The position numbers and the translations under genes are program-made. Under the pieces are notes generated by a model. The model searched no databases, was not told the origin of the DNA, and saw only the letters and a program-made list of their open reading frames with translations. Of a stretch of 64,000 bases of DNA, positions 1 to 9,301 are shown one piece after another. The stretch comes from Marinospirillum alkaliphilum DSM 21637 (GTDB taxonomy: Bacteria; Pseudomonadota; Gammaproteobacteria; Pseudomonadales; Halomonadaceae): the NCBI RefSeq assembly GCF_900119735.1, contig NZ_FPJW01000001.1:530914-594913 (forward strand). Reading direction: 5' to 3'. Each line of letters begins with the position of its first letter. The first letter of the stretch is position 1.

Positions 1-660
1 ATTCACCTCCTTGAAATGATCCAGATCCAGCAGCAAAAGGCTGTAAGGTGTTTGCTGTTGTTTATGTTGTTGCAGGGCGGCGGCGAGGCTGTCTTGCAGT
101 TGGCTGCGGTTCAGGCAGCCGGTGAGTGGGTCACAGGTTCCCAGCTTGACCAGATCCCGGTGCAGGCGCACCACTATATCGGCAAAGAAGTTGATAAACA
201 GGGTGGTCAACCCCAGTGCGAGCAATACCCGAATGGCTTCTTGCCAGGGAAAGCTGTGCAGGATCACCGGGGTCAGACAGGCCATGAAGGCCAGTGCCGC
301 TTTGCCGGCCTGAGTGGAGTGCAGCATGAAAAAGTAACTGGCCATCACCGGAAAGGCCCAGTAGATGCCCTGATGCCCATTCAGCCAGGTGGAGTAGATC
401 ACGCAGACACTGGCAAACAGCACAAAACCTTTCGCCTGCCAGTGTTGCAAGGCTTGTTGGCGGCCAACCCGCAGGTTGTAGGCAAGGAATATCGCAAAGG
501 CTAGCATCATCAATGCCAGGCCATGATGCTGCTGATAAAACTGCACAGCAATCATTGGCAGCAGGGCCAGTAAAGTCCAGAGCTGGACGTTAAACGTGAC
601 CCGGTTACGAAAGCTGAACAGGGTGGTGCGGGGATTGATGGTTTGTTGTTGGAGTTCCAT
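1..660 (-). CDS. Membrane-bound diguanylate cyclase, C-terminus outside window
   Basis: Reading the minus strand from the ATG at 660 gives an open frame that leaves the window. The first ~140 residues are hydrophobic, with about five membrane segments. A cytoplasmic helix follows, then the opening of a GGDEF domain: DPLTGCLNR, then LLLLDLDHFKEVN with the metal-binding Asp region. The GGDEF motif itself lies beyond the window, so catalytic competence cannot be judged. Such proteins make c-di-GMP from two GTP at the inner membrane. A palindrome of the AAAC-N4-GTTT type (678-693) sits 18 bp upstream of the start and may be an operator. GGDEF identity is firm; the sensory input is unknown. Confidence 0.85.
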   Translation of the reverse strand, partial: MELQQQTINPRTTLFSFRNRVTFNVQLWTLLALLPMIAVQFYQQHHGLALMMLAFAIFLAYNLRVGRQQALQHWQAKGFVLFASVCVIYSTWLNGHQGIYWAFPVMASYFFMLHSTQAGKAALAFMACLTPVILHSFPWQEAIRVLLALGLTTLFINFFADIVVRLHRDLVKLGTCDPLTGCLNRSQLQDSLAAALQQHKQQQTPYSLLLLDLDHFKEVN

Positions 661-677
661 CACTATAAACCCTTGTA

Positions 678-693
678 TAAAACAGGTGTTTTA
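678..693. promoter_or_regulatory. Perfect palindrome TAAAAC-aggt-GTTTTA, possible operator
   Basis: Two 6-bp arms are separated by AGGT, 18 bp upstream of the diguanylate cyclase start at 660. The core AAAC-N4-GTTT matches the layout of PsrA operators (G/C-AAAC-N2-4-GTTT-G/C), but the outer bases differ. The same core occurs next to psrA at 27066 and between the SCP2 gene and sohB at 57377. Regulation by PsrA is inference. Confidence 0.4.
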
Positions 694-761
694 CATTCTG
701 GGCAAGAGTGACGAATTAAACAAGTGTTTGCTTTGAAGCTTTTTGTTAAGTAGAAGTTTTT

Positions 762-1598
762 TCAGTCAAAACCGGCACGACGCAATTCGGTTGCGCTTCG
801 GTCGTTAAACAGAAAGTCCCAGAAACTGCGGGCATTGGCGCGTTGATTACCGGCGTTGGTGAGGGCAGCGGCATAAACAATGCGCGAGTGATGATCAGCA
901 GGAAGTTTTAAAACATCGCGCTGGCGATCAATGCCACCTTCAACCAGGCGCTGCCAGGGTAGGAAGGCTATGGGTATTTCACGGGTTTTCACGCGTTCGA
1001 ACAGGTCTTCAAATTCTCCGGTGGCTTTCAGGCGGTTTTCCACTTCCCGCAGCATTTCCTGGCGCTCAAGCACTTCGCGGGCAGCGCGGTAGTGCACGGA
1101 GTTTTCAGCAGCCAGGCCAATGGCTTCGTTTTGCAGGCGCAGTACGTTCAGGCTGCGGGCGCTTTCCAGTGGTGCCCATAAGCCCATGCGACCAATCGCC
1201 AGCACGCGGGCTTCGGTGGCGCGATTGCGTGTCACCTGCTCATGCGCGCGGGCCATTTCGGTAAAAATCAGAATGTCGAACTGCAGGCCTTCATCCAGTA
1301 GTCTTTCCAGGTCCAGGTGAGTGCCCTGGTGAATGCGGAAAGGGCTGGGTCTGGTTTCCTGATAGCGGTCGATGATGCGGTTGATGACCCAGTAAAAGCT
1401 GGGGTCAACCAGCAGGCGAATGAGGTTGGGATCTTCTTCTGCCTGTCTGCGGGCTTCCCTGCTGTCTGGTACAAAGCCCTGAAAGTTGAACTGGCTCATG
1501 GGCAGTTGTGACTGGGTCATGGAACTGGCAAATAGCGGCCAACTGATACCAAGGACCAGCAAGGTAAAACACTGCTTCAGAAGGGTGGTCAGCTTCAT
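762..1598 (-). CDS. ModA-like periplasmic solute-binding protein
   Basis: The product is about 278 residues with an N-terminal signal peptide (KLTTLLKQCFTLLVLGISW, then LFAS). The mature part has the fold signature of molybdate-type (ModA) binding proteins: a FDILIF segment after the hinge, RVLAIGRMGLWAP in the middle, and a C-terminal SFWDFLFNDRSATEL helix followed by a GF ending. The longest frame opens with GTG at 1625. The ATG at 1598 is preferred because AGGA lies just upstream and the signal peptide starts cleanly. No permease or ATPase gene is adjacent, so it may work with a distant transporter or as a sensor. The ligand is unknown; molybdate or another oxyanion is only suggested by the family. 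Confidence 0.6.
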   Translation of the reverse strand: MKLTTLLKQCFTLLVLGISWPLFASSMTQSQLPMSQFNFQGFVPDSREARRQAEEDPNLIRLLVDPSFYWVINRIIDRYQETRPSPFRIHQGTHLDLERLLDEGLQFDILIFTEMARAHEQVTRNRATEARVLAIGRMGLWAPLESARSLNVLRLQNEAIGLAAENSVHYRAAREVLERQEMLREVENRLKATGEFEDLFERVKTREIPIAFLPWQRLVEGGIDRQRDVLKLPADHHSRIVYAAALTNAGNQRANARSFWDFLFNDRSATELRRAGFD

Positions 1599-1743
1599 CA
1601 TCATCCTGATCAGACTGGGTAGCACAAATTTGGACTATCATCTTAGCGGCTGAAGTGGCGTTTGCCTATCGCTCTTTTGCTTCGGTACTGTTAACCTTCT
1701 GGCCTTTTCTTTTGCATCATTTCACGGATTGCCAGAGTCACTG

Positions 1744-4254
1744 ATGAGAACACCCAAGCCCCTGCCGTATAGCAAGCTTTACAAGGCCTGCCGCCACAGG
1801 GATTTCAGTTTTGAAGATACCCGCCATATTCCTGCCCTGGACACCATCATCGGCCAGCAACGTGCCGAAGAAGCGCTGCGTTTTGCCACTTCGGTCAATC
1901 GCAAGGGTTACAACATTTTTGCCGTGGGGCATGCTGGTCTTGGCAAGCGCACCATGGTGCGCCGCTTTCTGGAGCAGCGGGCAGTCAGTATGGAGGCGCC
2001 GTCTGACTGGCTGTATCTGCACGATTTTTCCAATCCGCGCAAACCCTGGGCCGTGCGCTTGCCTTGTGGCATGGGCAAGGTCTTTAAAGAAGACCTGCAG
2101 GATTTGATTCTTGATTTAAAGCAGGCGATTCCGGCAGCTTTTGATAACGAAGGTTTTTTTGAGCGAGCCGAGAAGATCAAGGATGACTTTTCCGAGCGTC
2201 AGAGCAGTGCATTAAAAGCCCTGGCGGCAGAAGCCGAACCCATGCAGTTAAAGCTGATTCTGCAGTCTCCCGGTGGTTATGCCTTTGTACCGGCGGATGA
2301 AGAAAGTCAGCCGATGGATGCAGATGTCTTCTCCGGGCTGGATGATGAACTGCGCCGCGACTTCCGTGAGAAGATCGAGGCGATGGAGAAAAAACTGCGG
2401 TTGGTGTTGCGCGAGTTGGCACAACTGGAAAAAAGCAGTCGTCAGGAACAGCAGCGGCTGAATGAAGAAGTCACCAACTACGCGGTTGAGGAAGGGCTGG
2501 AGGCGCTGAAGGCCAGGTATCTCGACTTCCCGCGCTTGCAAGAGTATCTGACTGCCTTGCATCAAGACCTGCTGGATAACGTGGCGATCTTTCTGGACAG
2601 TGAAGATGAAGATGGCGACGCAGTATCCAGTGTGTCACCTGACAAACGCATTCCGACCCGTTATCAGGTCAATCTGCTGGTCAGTCACAGCGAGCGTGAA
2701 CATGCGCCGGTGATTGAAGAGGCCTTGCCGACCCACAATAACATTGTTGGTCATGTCGAGAATGTGACTTATCAGGGCACTGTGGCAACTGACTTCTCAC
2801 TGATTCGTCCCGGTGCCTTGCATCGTGCCAACGGTGGTTTTCTGCTGCTGGATGCCGAGCGTCTGTTGAGCCAACCCTATGCCTGGGATGGCTTGAAGCT
2901 GGCACTGCGCACCGGTAGCCTGCGCATTGACACGCTGGAGCGGCAACTGTCAGTTTCCGGCAGTGTGTCACTGGAACCGGAACCGATTCCGCTGAACTGT
3001 ACTGTGGCGCTGCTGGGTGACTATGAACTGCTGCATGCGTTGCAGGAGCAGGACTCCGAGTTTATTGAGCTGTTTAAAGTGGTGGCCGAGTTCGAAACCG
3101 AGATGTCGCGTACCACGCATAACCAGCGCCTGTATACTCGCCTGATCTCCAGTATGGTGCACCGTGAGGGCATGCTGCCGGTGGCTGCAGATGGTGTGAT
3201 GCGCCTGATCGAAGAATCGGCTCGCATGGCAGAGCACCAGAATCGCTTGTCCCTGAATGCGGCGGATCTGAATCACCTGCTGCGGGAAGCTGATTATCTG
3301 GCCACCCAGGAGTTAAGCCCGTCGATCACCGCTGAACATGTGCGTGAGGCGCTGGCTGCCCGCCGACGTCGGGCCGGTCGTTATCCGGATCATGTGCTGG
3401 AATCCATTCGTGAGGATTTCATCATGATCAGCACCAGTGGCAGCAAGGTTGGGCAGGTGAATGGTCTGACCGTGATCGGCAGTCATGATTATCTCCATGG
3501 TCAGCCTTCCCGCATCACTGCCCGGGTGCATTATGGCAACGGTGAAGTGCTGGACATTGAGCGCAGTGTGCATCTGGGCGGCTCCATGCACTCCAAGGGT
3601 GTGATGATCCTGACCGGTTATCTGTGTGGGCTGTTCGGTGCCGAAGACAGCCTGCCGCTGGATGCCAGCATTGTGTTTGAACAGTCTTATGGCGGCGTGG
3701 ATGGTGATTCGGCTTCCCTTGGCGAGCTGATTTGTCTGTTGTCAGCCATGGCAGAAGTGCCGGTGGCGCAGAACCTGGCAGTGACCGGTTCGATCAACCA
3801 GTTGGGTGAAGTGCAGCCGATTGGTGGTGTGAATGAAAAGATCGAAGGCTTTTTTGAGGTGTGTAACGCCCGTGGCCTGACCGGTGATCAGGGTGTGATC
3901 ATCCCGCGCCAGAACGTATTGCAGTTGATGCTGCGTGAAGAAGTGCTGGAAGCGGTGGAGCAGGGGCAGTTCCATATCTGGGCAGTGGGTCAGGTGGAAG
4001 AAGCCATTCAACTGATGCTGAACTTGCCCGCGGGACAGTTGACCAGCACCGGTAAGTGGCCGAAAAACAGCGTTTATGGAAAAATAGCCGAACGTCTGGA
4101 CCGTCTGCGTGACAAGGATGACGATGAGCAGGACAGCAAGGACAGCAAGGACAGCAAGGACAGCAAGGACAGCAAGGATGGCAAGGACAAAGACGGCAAG
4201 GAAAAAGAAGCTCAGGTTAAAAAAACCAAAGACACCAAACCCCGGAAGAACTGA
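1744..4254 (+). CDS. LonB-type ATP-dependent protease, AAA_32/Lon family
   Basis: This is an 836-residue LonB/YcbZ-like protease. The N-terminus has a Walker A-like GHAGLGKRT near residue 65. A coiled-coil insertion follows at about 190-260, then the family block TDFSLIRPGALHRANGGFLL. The C-terminal Lon protease domain has Ser in GDSASLGEL (~656) and Lys in NEKIEGFF (~699), forming the Ser-Lys dyad. The frame could start at TTG 1729; the ATG at 1744 is preferred. It ends in a charged tail encoded partly by a 9-bp tandem repeat (4132-4185). serS begins 6 bp downstream, so co-transcription is likely. Its role in protein quality control comes from the family; substrates are unknown. Confidence 0.88.
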   Translation: MRTPKPLPYSKLYKACRHRDFSFEDTRHIPALDTIIGQQRAEEALRFATSVNRKGYNIFAVGHAGLGKRTMVRRFLEQRAVSMEAPSDWLYLHDFSNPRKPWAVRLPCGMGKVFKEDLQDLILDLKQAIPAAFDNEGFFERAEKIKDDFSERQSSALKALAAEAEPMQLKLILQSPGGYAFVPADEESQPMDADVFSGLDDELRRDFREKIEAMEKKLRLVLRELAQLEKSSRQEQQRLNEEVTNYAVEEGLEALKARYLDFPRLQEYLTALHQDLLDNVAIFLDSEDEDGDAVSSVSPDKRIPTRYQVNLLVSHSEREHAPVIEEALPTHNNIVGHVENVTYQGTVATDFSLIRPGALHRANGGFLLLDAERLLSQPYAWDGLKLALRTGSLRIDTLERQLSVSGSVSLEPEPIPLNCTVALLGDYELLHALQEQDSEFIELFKVVAEFETEMSRTTHNQRLYTRLISSMVHREGMLPVAADGVMRLIEESARMAEHQNRLSLNAADLNHLLREADYLATQELSPSITAEHVREALAARRRRAGRYPDHVLESIREDFIMISTSGSKVGQVNGLTVIGSHDYLHGQPSRITARVHYGNGEVLDIERSVHLGGSMHSKGVMILTGYLCGLFGAEDSLPLDASIVFEQSYGGVDGDSASLGELICLLSAMAEVPVAQNLAVTGSINQLGEVQPIGGVNEKIEGFFEVCNARGLTGDQGVIIPRQNVLQLMLREEVLEAVEQGQFHIWAVGQVEEAIQLMLNLPAGQLTSTGKWPKNSVYGKIAERLDRLRDKDDDEQDSKDSKDSKDSKDSKDGKDKDGKEKEAQVKKTKDTKPRKN
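4132..4185 (+). repeat. 9-bp in-frame tandem repeat in the protease tail
   Basis: There are five exact copies of GACAGCAAG (4132-4176) plus one variant, GATGGCAAG, encoding a (DSK)n stretch. The unit is a multiple of three, so slippage would change tail length without a frameshift. Confidence 0.95.
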
Positions 4255-5538
<1,284 letters not shown>

Positions 5539-5542
5539 GCCC

Positions 5543-5785
5543 ATGCCTGTCATACTGCGCGTGGATGGACTCAGGTTTTTCTTCTACTCTAACGAGGGGA
5601 ATCCGCTTGAGCCTGTCCATGTGCACATCCGTCAGTCTGTCAAAGAAGCCAAAGTCTGGCTGGAACCGGAAGTGCAGCTTGCTCGCAATGATGGCTTTGA
5701 TGCCAGGGAACTTAAGCGTATCCTTGAACTCTCCTTGTCACATGCAGCAACGTTAAAGGAAGCCTGGAATGAGTATTTCACCTAA
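5543..5785 (+). CDS. DUF4160 family protein
   Basis: This 80-residue cytoplasmic protein has the DUF4160 pattern: an opening FFYSNEG turn, the conserved HVHI motif near residue 27, then a charged helix ending in LKEAWNEYF. DUF4160 genes are commonly followed, as here, by DUF2442 genes, and the pair is often listed as a putative toxin-antitoxin-like module. The next gene overlaps by 17 bp. The start is 4 bp after the serS stop. Toxicity is not demonstrated, so only the family assignment is claimed. Confidence 0.75.
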   Translation: MPVILRVDGLRFFFYSNEGNPLEPVHVHIRQSVKEAKVWLEPEVQLARNDGFDARELKRILELSLSHAATLKEAWNEYFT

Positions 5786-6017
5786 GTCCATTCGTTTTGA
5801 TGACAACAGCTTCTGGGTGGAGTTAAGTGACGGCAGGATGCTGGGCGTACCTCTGGCATGGTTTCCTCGGCTGTTGTCTGCCACTCCGGAACAGCGTCTT
5901 AATTTTGAGTTGAGTCCACGTGGTATTCACTGGGATGCGCTGGATGAGGATATCTCGGTCGAAGGTTTGCTTGCAGGCCGTGGTGACATTACCCATCGTC
6001 CGGGCCAGGTGGCTTGA
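5769..6017 (+). CDS. DUF2442 family protein
   Basis: This 82-residue protein matches DUF2442: a strand-rich N-terminus (IRFDDNSFWVELSDGR), the conserved GVPLAWFPRLL with the typical P-W-P spacing, and a C-terminal GIHWDALDEDISVEGLL. It overlaps the DUF4160 gene by 17 bp and almost certainly shares its transcript. It is the presumed partner of that protein. A short inverted repeat (GAGCC/GGCTC) overlaps its stop codon. Confidence 0.78.
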   Translation: MSISPKSIRFDDNSFWVELSDGRMLGVPLAWFPRLLSATPEQRLNFELSPRGIHWDALDEDISVEGLLAGRGDITHRPGQVA

Positions 6018-6241
6018 GCCATCTTTTGGCTCATGTTGCCTTGCTCGAAGGTCTGGAGCAGTTTAAGTCGCTACAAAATGGCTGACCTGTGAGTTTATCT
6101 GCCCCATCTAACCTCCGTGTGTTGCTCCTAAAGCAGGGAGGCCTGAGAGCTCCCTTGTTTGATCTCCCCTCTTTTTAATCTGACGCATAATGTAACGCTC
6201 TGTACTAAGCTTGATGTAAAGCAATGAAAAGGGTTCGAACC
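6018..6241. other. Intergenic region with small inverted repeats
   Basis: No gene is apparent. GAGCC-ATCTTTT-GGCTC (6015-6030) overlaps the preceding stop. GGGAG-N9-CTCCC lies near 6135-6155 and is followed by a T-rich stretch, so it may be a weak terminator or a REP-like hairpin. The second reading matters because a REP-type (RAYT) gene follows, but only one such hairpin is visible. Confidence 0.4.
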
Positions 6242-7069
6242 ATGGCCAGGCCAATGCGTTACGAGTTACCCGGTGCTTTGTATCATCTCACCTCAAAAAG
6301 TTGTGATGCAGTGCTCTTTAAGGGCGATCAGGATCGCCTGGGTTGGATCGGGATCCTGCGCAGTGTGATGTCCCGGTATCGTTGGCGCTGCCTGGCCTGG
6401 TGTCAACTGGAGCAGCATTATCACCTGGTGGTCAGCCCTTTAACCGGTTTGCTGACGCAGGGCATGAGTCAGTTGAATGGCCGTTACACTCGTTTTTTCA
6501 ATCATCGTCACCAACGCAAAGGCAAGCTTTTTGCCGGGCGCTTTCAGGCATTGCTGGTGGATGAAGACAGGTTTCTGCTGCCGCTGGTGCACGAAGTGCT
6601 GACGGAACCGCAACGGCTGGGTCTGGTGGATAGTCCTCACTCATGGCCATGGAGCAGTGCAGCGGCCTTGCTTGGTCAAGGCGACTCAGTTGTTCCGCTG
6701 GATCTGGAGCCCTTGCACCGGCATCCGGCCGTGACTGCTGCACCACAGGAGTTCTGGCCGCTTTACCTCAGCCAGGCACAGGAACAGCGTTTGTGGGACC
6801 GGGTGCGCCATCAGTTGTTTCTGGGGGATCGGCAGTTTGTGCAGCGGATGCAGCAAAGGTTGCCGGATATGCAATCGCCCGACTCCCGCCCGTCACTGCA
6901 GTCCTTCCGCCAGCGTTGGGATTATCAGGAAGGCATGGCTCGGGCTTATCTGGAAGGGCATTACACCCTGCAGCAGATTGCTGCTTTTTATCAGGTTCAT
7001 CCGTCCACGGTCAGCCGTCAGGTGGCTGCTTACGAAGCCAGGCATGGGCTCAAGGATGACCATCACTGA
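6242..7069 (+). CDS. RAYT-like (Y1_Tnp) protein with tyrosine replaced and C-terminal HTH
   Basis: The product is 275 residues. It opens with MARPMRYELPGALYHLTS, the standard start of REP-associated tyrosine transposases, which supports the ATG at 6242 over the one at 6224. The metal-binding HUH motif is present as QHYH (residues 58-61). The family block Y-I-x-x-N-P is here E118-V-L-T-E122-P, so the catalytic Tyr and the Asn are both Glu, while the following RLGLV and SWPWSS segments stay conserved. A C-terminal helix-turn-helix (TLQQIAAFYQVHPSTVSRQV) is present, as in many RAYTs. It overlaps the end of the phytochrome gene by 20 bp, convergently. It may be a domesticated DNA-binding protein. 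Confidence 0.8.
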   Translation: MARPMRYELPGALYHLTSKSCDAVLFKGDQDRLGWIGILRSVMSRYRWRCLAWCQLEQHYHLVVSPLTGLLTQGMSQLNGRYTRFFNHRHQRKGKLFAGRFQALLVDEDRFLLPLVHEVLTEPQRLGLVDSPHSWPWSSAAALLGQGDSVVPLDLEPLHRHPAVTAAPQEFWPLYLSQAQEQRLWDRVRHQLFLGDRQFVQRMQQRLPDMQSPDSRPSLQSFRQRWDYQEGMARAYLEGHYTLQQIAAFYQVHPSTVSRQVAAYEARHGLKDDHH

Positions 7070-9104
7070 AAAAGTGGTAGTTGTTGCGGCCATTTTCCTT
7101 GACCTTGTACATGGCCTGATCAGCAGCCTTGATCAGCGCTTCCGGGGTTTCTGCGTCAAAGGGATAGAGGGCGATGCCGATGCTGGCACCCAGGTTGAAG
7201 CGGCGTCCATCTTCCAGCACAAAGGGTTCACTGAATTGTCGCATCAGTTTGGTAGCTATCGTTTCGGTGCCATAACGGGCGGTGGATTGTGAGCTGAAAC
7301 CACTCAGAATGAACAAAAACTCATCACCTCCCAGCCTGGCCAGGGTATCTGATTCCCGGATGCTGCTTTCCATGCGTCTGGCTACCTGTTGCAGGATCAG
7401 GTCACCACAGTCATGACCTTGCTGGTCATTGATCGGTTTAAAACCATCCAGGTCAACAAACATCAGTACACAGACACCCCGTTCCCGGCGCGCTTTGGCC
7501 AGGGCCCGATCCAGCCGGTCTTCCACCAGCAGTCGGTTGGGCAGGCCGGTGAGGCTGTCATGGGTGGCCAGGTGGGCCATTTCGGCATCATGCTGCCGGA
7601 TGCGCGCCATTTCACTGGCCATACGCAGGTTGATGGCCCGGCGCAGGCGGCTGGCGGCGGCTCGGTGATGGCGCTCCCAGGCCAGGCTTTGTCCCTTGAT
7701 TTCTTCCTGCCAGACTGCAAAAGAATGACGCGGCGACAGTTGTGTGCTGGTGGTGTCTTCGCGCACCGCCTTGGCCGGTTCACCAGCCCAGAATTTGGTG
7801 GCAATTTTTTCTGCGCGCAGCAGCACCAGGTATTCATCACCGGAAGCAGACAAGGGTAGAAACAGGTAGCCGCAGATCCAGTCGGTTTTGCCGTGCAGGT
7901 CGACAGGCACGCGTTCGGCATAGGCCAGGCCGGCACGGGTATTCTGGTGAGCTGATTGTTTCAGGCACTGAATGGCGGACTGGCAGACCGGTCGGCCGAA
8001 GAGGTAATCCACGCCATCCAGGCGCAATGCAATGGCATCCGCTTCAAAGGTTGCCAGCAGACCAGTGATGTTGCCGAGGCCGATCGCCAGATCATTTTCA
8101 GCTTGAAAGCGGGCGTTGAACAGGTCGATGCTGCGACCCAGTCGGCTCATCTGATGGCTGAGCTCACGGTTTAATGCCAGTTGCAGGTTTTCACTGACCA
8201 ACTGTGCCACCATGCTGCAAAAGGTGCGGATCTGCGGGCAGAGGTAACGGGGCTGGCTGCCATGACACACCAGCAGCCCCCACAGGTGGCCATCCGGCAT
8301 CAGTGACAGGGTCAGGGAGGACAGGGTGCCCATGTTGCGCATGTACTCCAGATGCACTGGGGAAACACTGCGCAACTGGGTCCGGGACAGATCCAGTGAG
8401 CCGGTGTGCGGGTTCACTGCAGGCACCAGTGGTACCGGTGTGTAATGCACATTGCTGATCTGACGGGTGCGGTTGATGCGGTAAAGGCGACGGGCCTGAG
8501 CCGGAATGTCGCTGGCCGGAAAGTGATGCCCCAGAAAACGTTGCTGGCCATCAGTACGCTCTTCGATGGTGACCTGACCATTCCACTCCGGATCAAAGCG
8601 GTACACCATCACACTTTCATGACCGGTGACCTCCAGCAGAATGCGGGTGGCCATTTTCAGCAGCCGATCCGGGTCGTTGGTCAGTTCCATTTCATCGAAG
8701 AAATTACCCAGCCGGGAAAAAAGCCGGTAAGTCAGGAGCTTTTCATCATCGGGAAGGGGCTCCATCTCCACCAGAATACCGCTGTCGTGGTGATGTGCCC
8801 GCATTGAAAAGGTATGACCACCATACACCAGAGGTTGTAGCTGAGGCTGCCAGGAGGGCGGATGAGACAGCACCTTGAGTAAAAAACCACCAGCCTCAGC
8901 GCCCAACACCTGGCTGACGGGTTGCCCTAACAACTCATCTGGCTTTTTTCCCAGCCACTCATTGGTGTTGGCACTGACCTGAATGATCCGGAAGTTTTCT
9001 GAATCTATGACCAGTAGTACACCATCTGGCTGAATCAGGCCGGGTTGATGGATGGGTTCGTTTTCACCGTGTTGCAGCAGATCATCAACCGGGGGGGTAC
9101 TCAA
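7050..9104 (-). CDS. Bacteriophytochrome-diguanylate cyclase lacking the bilin-attachment Cys
   Basis: The 684-residue protein has the order PAS (~17-115), GAF (~140-300), PHY (~310-480), GGDEF (~520-680). Phytochrome hallmarks are EPIHQPGLIQPDG, FPASDIPAQARRLY, SPVHLEYMRNMG, LWGLLVCH and the PHY-tongue PRHSF. The GGDEF motif is intact (RLGGDEF, ~590). In the N-terminal segment that carries the biliverdin-binding Cys in BphPs (NCEREPIH in Deinococcus), this protein reads HGENEPIH, so Cys is Gly13. The start is TTG at 9104, backed by GGAG 8 bp upstream and overlapping the upstream stop as TTGA. The upstream frame is a heme oxygenase fragment. Expected role: light-, redox- or bilin-linked control of c-di-GMP. 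Confidence 0.9.
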   Translation of the reverse strand: MSTPPVDDLLQHGENEPIHQPGLIQPDGVLLVIDSENFRIIQVSANTNEWLGKKPDELLGQPVSQVLGAEAGGFLLKVLSHPPSWQPQLQPLVYGGHTFSMRAHHHDSGILVEMEPLPDDEKLLTYRLFSRLGNFFDEMELTNDPDRLLKMATRILLEVTGHESVMVYRFDPEWNGQVTIEERTDGQQRFLGHHFPASDIPAQARRLYRINRTRQISNVHYTPVPLVPAVNPHTGSLDLSRTQLRSVSPVHLEYMRNMGTLSSLTLSLMPDGHLWGLLVCHGSQPRYLCPQIRTFCSMVAQLVSENLQLALNRELSHQMSRLGRSIDLFNARFQAENDLAIGLGNITGLLATFEADAIALRLDGVDYLFGRPVCQSAIQCLKQSAHQNTRAGLAYAERVPVDLHGKTDWICGYLFLPLSASGDEYLVLLRAEKIATKFWAGEPAKAVREDTTSTQLSPRHSFAVWQEEIKGQSLAWERHHRAAASRLRRAINLRMASEMARIRQHDAEMAHLATHDSLTGLPNRLLVEDRLDRALAKARRERGVCVLMFVDLDGFKPINDQQGHDCGDLILQQVARRMESSIRESDTLARLGGDEFLFILSGFSSQSTARYGTETIATKLMRQFSEPFVLEDGRRFNLGASIGIALYPFDAETPEALIKAADQAMYKVKENGRNNYHFFSDGHP

Positions 9105-9301
9105 GGCTGTTTCTCCAGTATTTTTGCGTGTATCGGTTGAATGTTCAGGAGTTGTTGGCGGAAAAAGCGAAAGGTATCTATGGCTGCCTGACAGGCTGTT
9201 TGCTGATCAGTCAGTAACAGACGCAGTGCCGGAAGTTGTTCCAGTTGCTGATGTTCGGCCGCAGTGGCCTGGCGTAAATGGGCGAGATGTACCAGTGGCA
9301 A
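9101..9301 (-). pseudogene. Truncated heme oxygenase-like ORF upstream of the phytochrome
   Basis: The frame ends in TGA at 9101-9103, overlapping the TTG start of the phytochrome gene. It encodes HLAHLRQATAAEHQQLEQLP followed by ALRLLL, which fits the N-terminal helix of biliverdin-forming heme oxygenases (LRxATxxxHxxLExLP) and includes the likely heme-ligating His. Only about 66 residues follow a possible TTG start at 9301 (AAGGA just upstream), against ~200 in the family. The distal helix and core are missing. The longer frame back to TTG 9418 has no family resemblance. In bacteria a heme oxygenase gene often precedes bphP, which supports the reading. It could instead be a short functional peptide gene. 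Confidence 0.5.

Noticed and set aside
4132-4185. Short regular repeats that could suggest a CRISPR array
   Set aside because: The unit is 9 bp without spacers and in frame within the protease gene; it is a coding tandem repeat.
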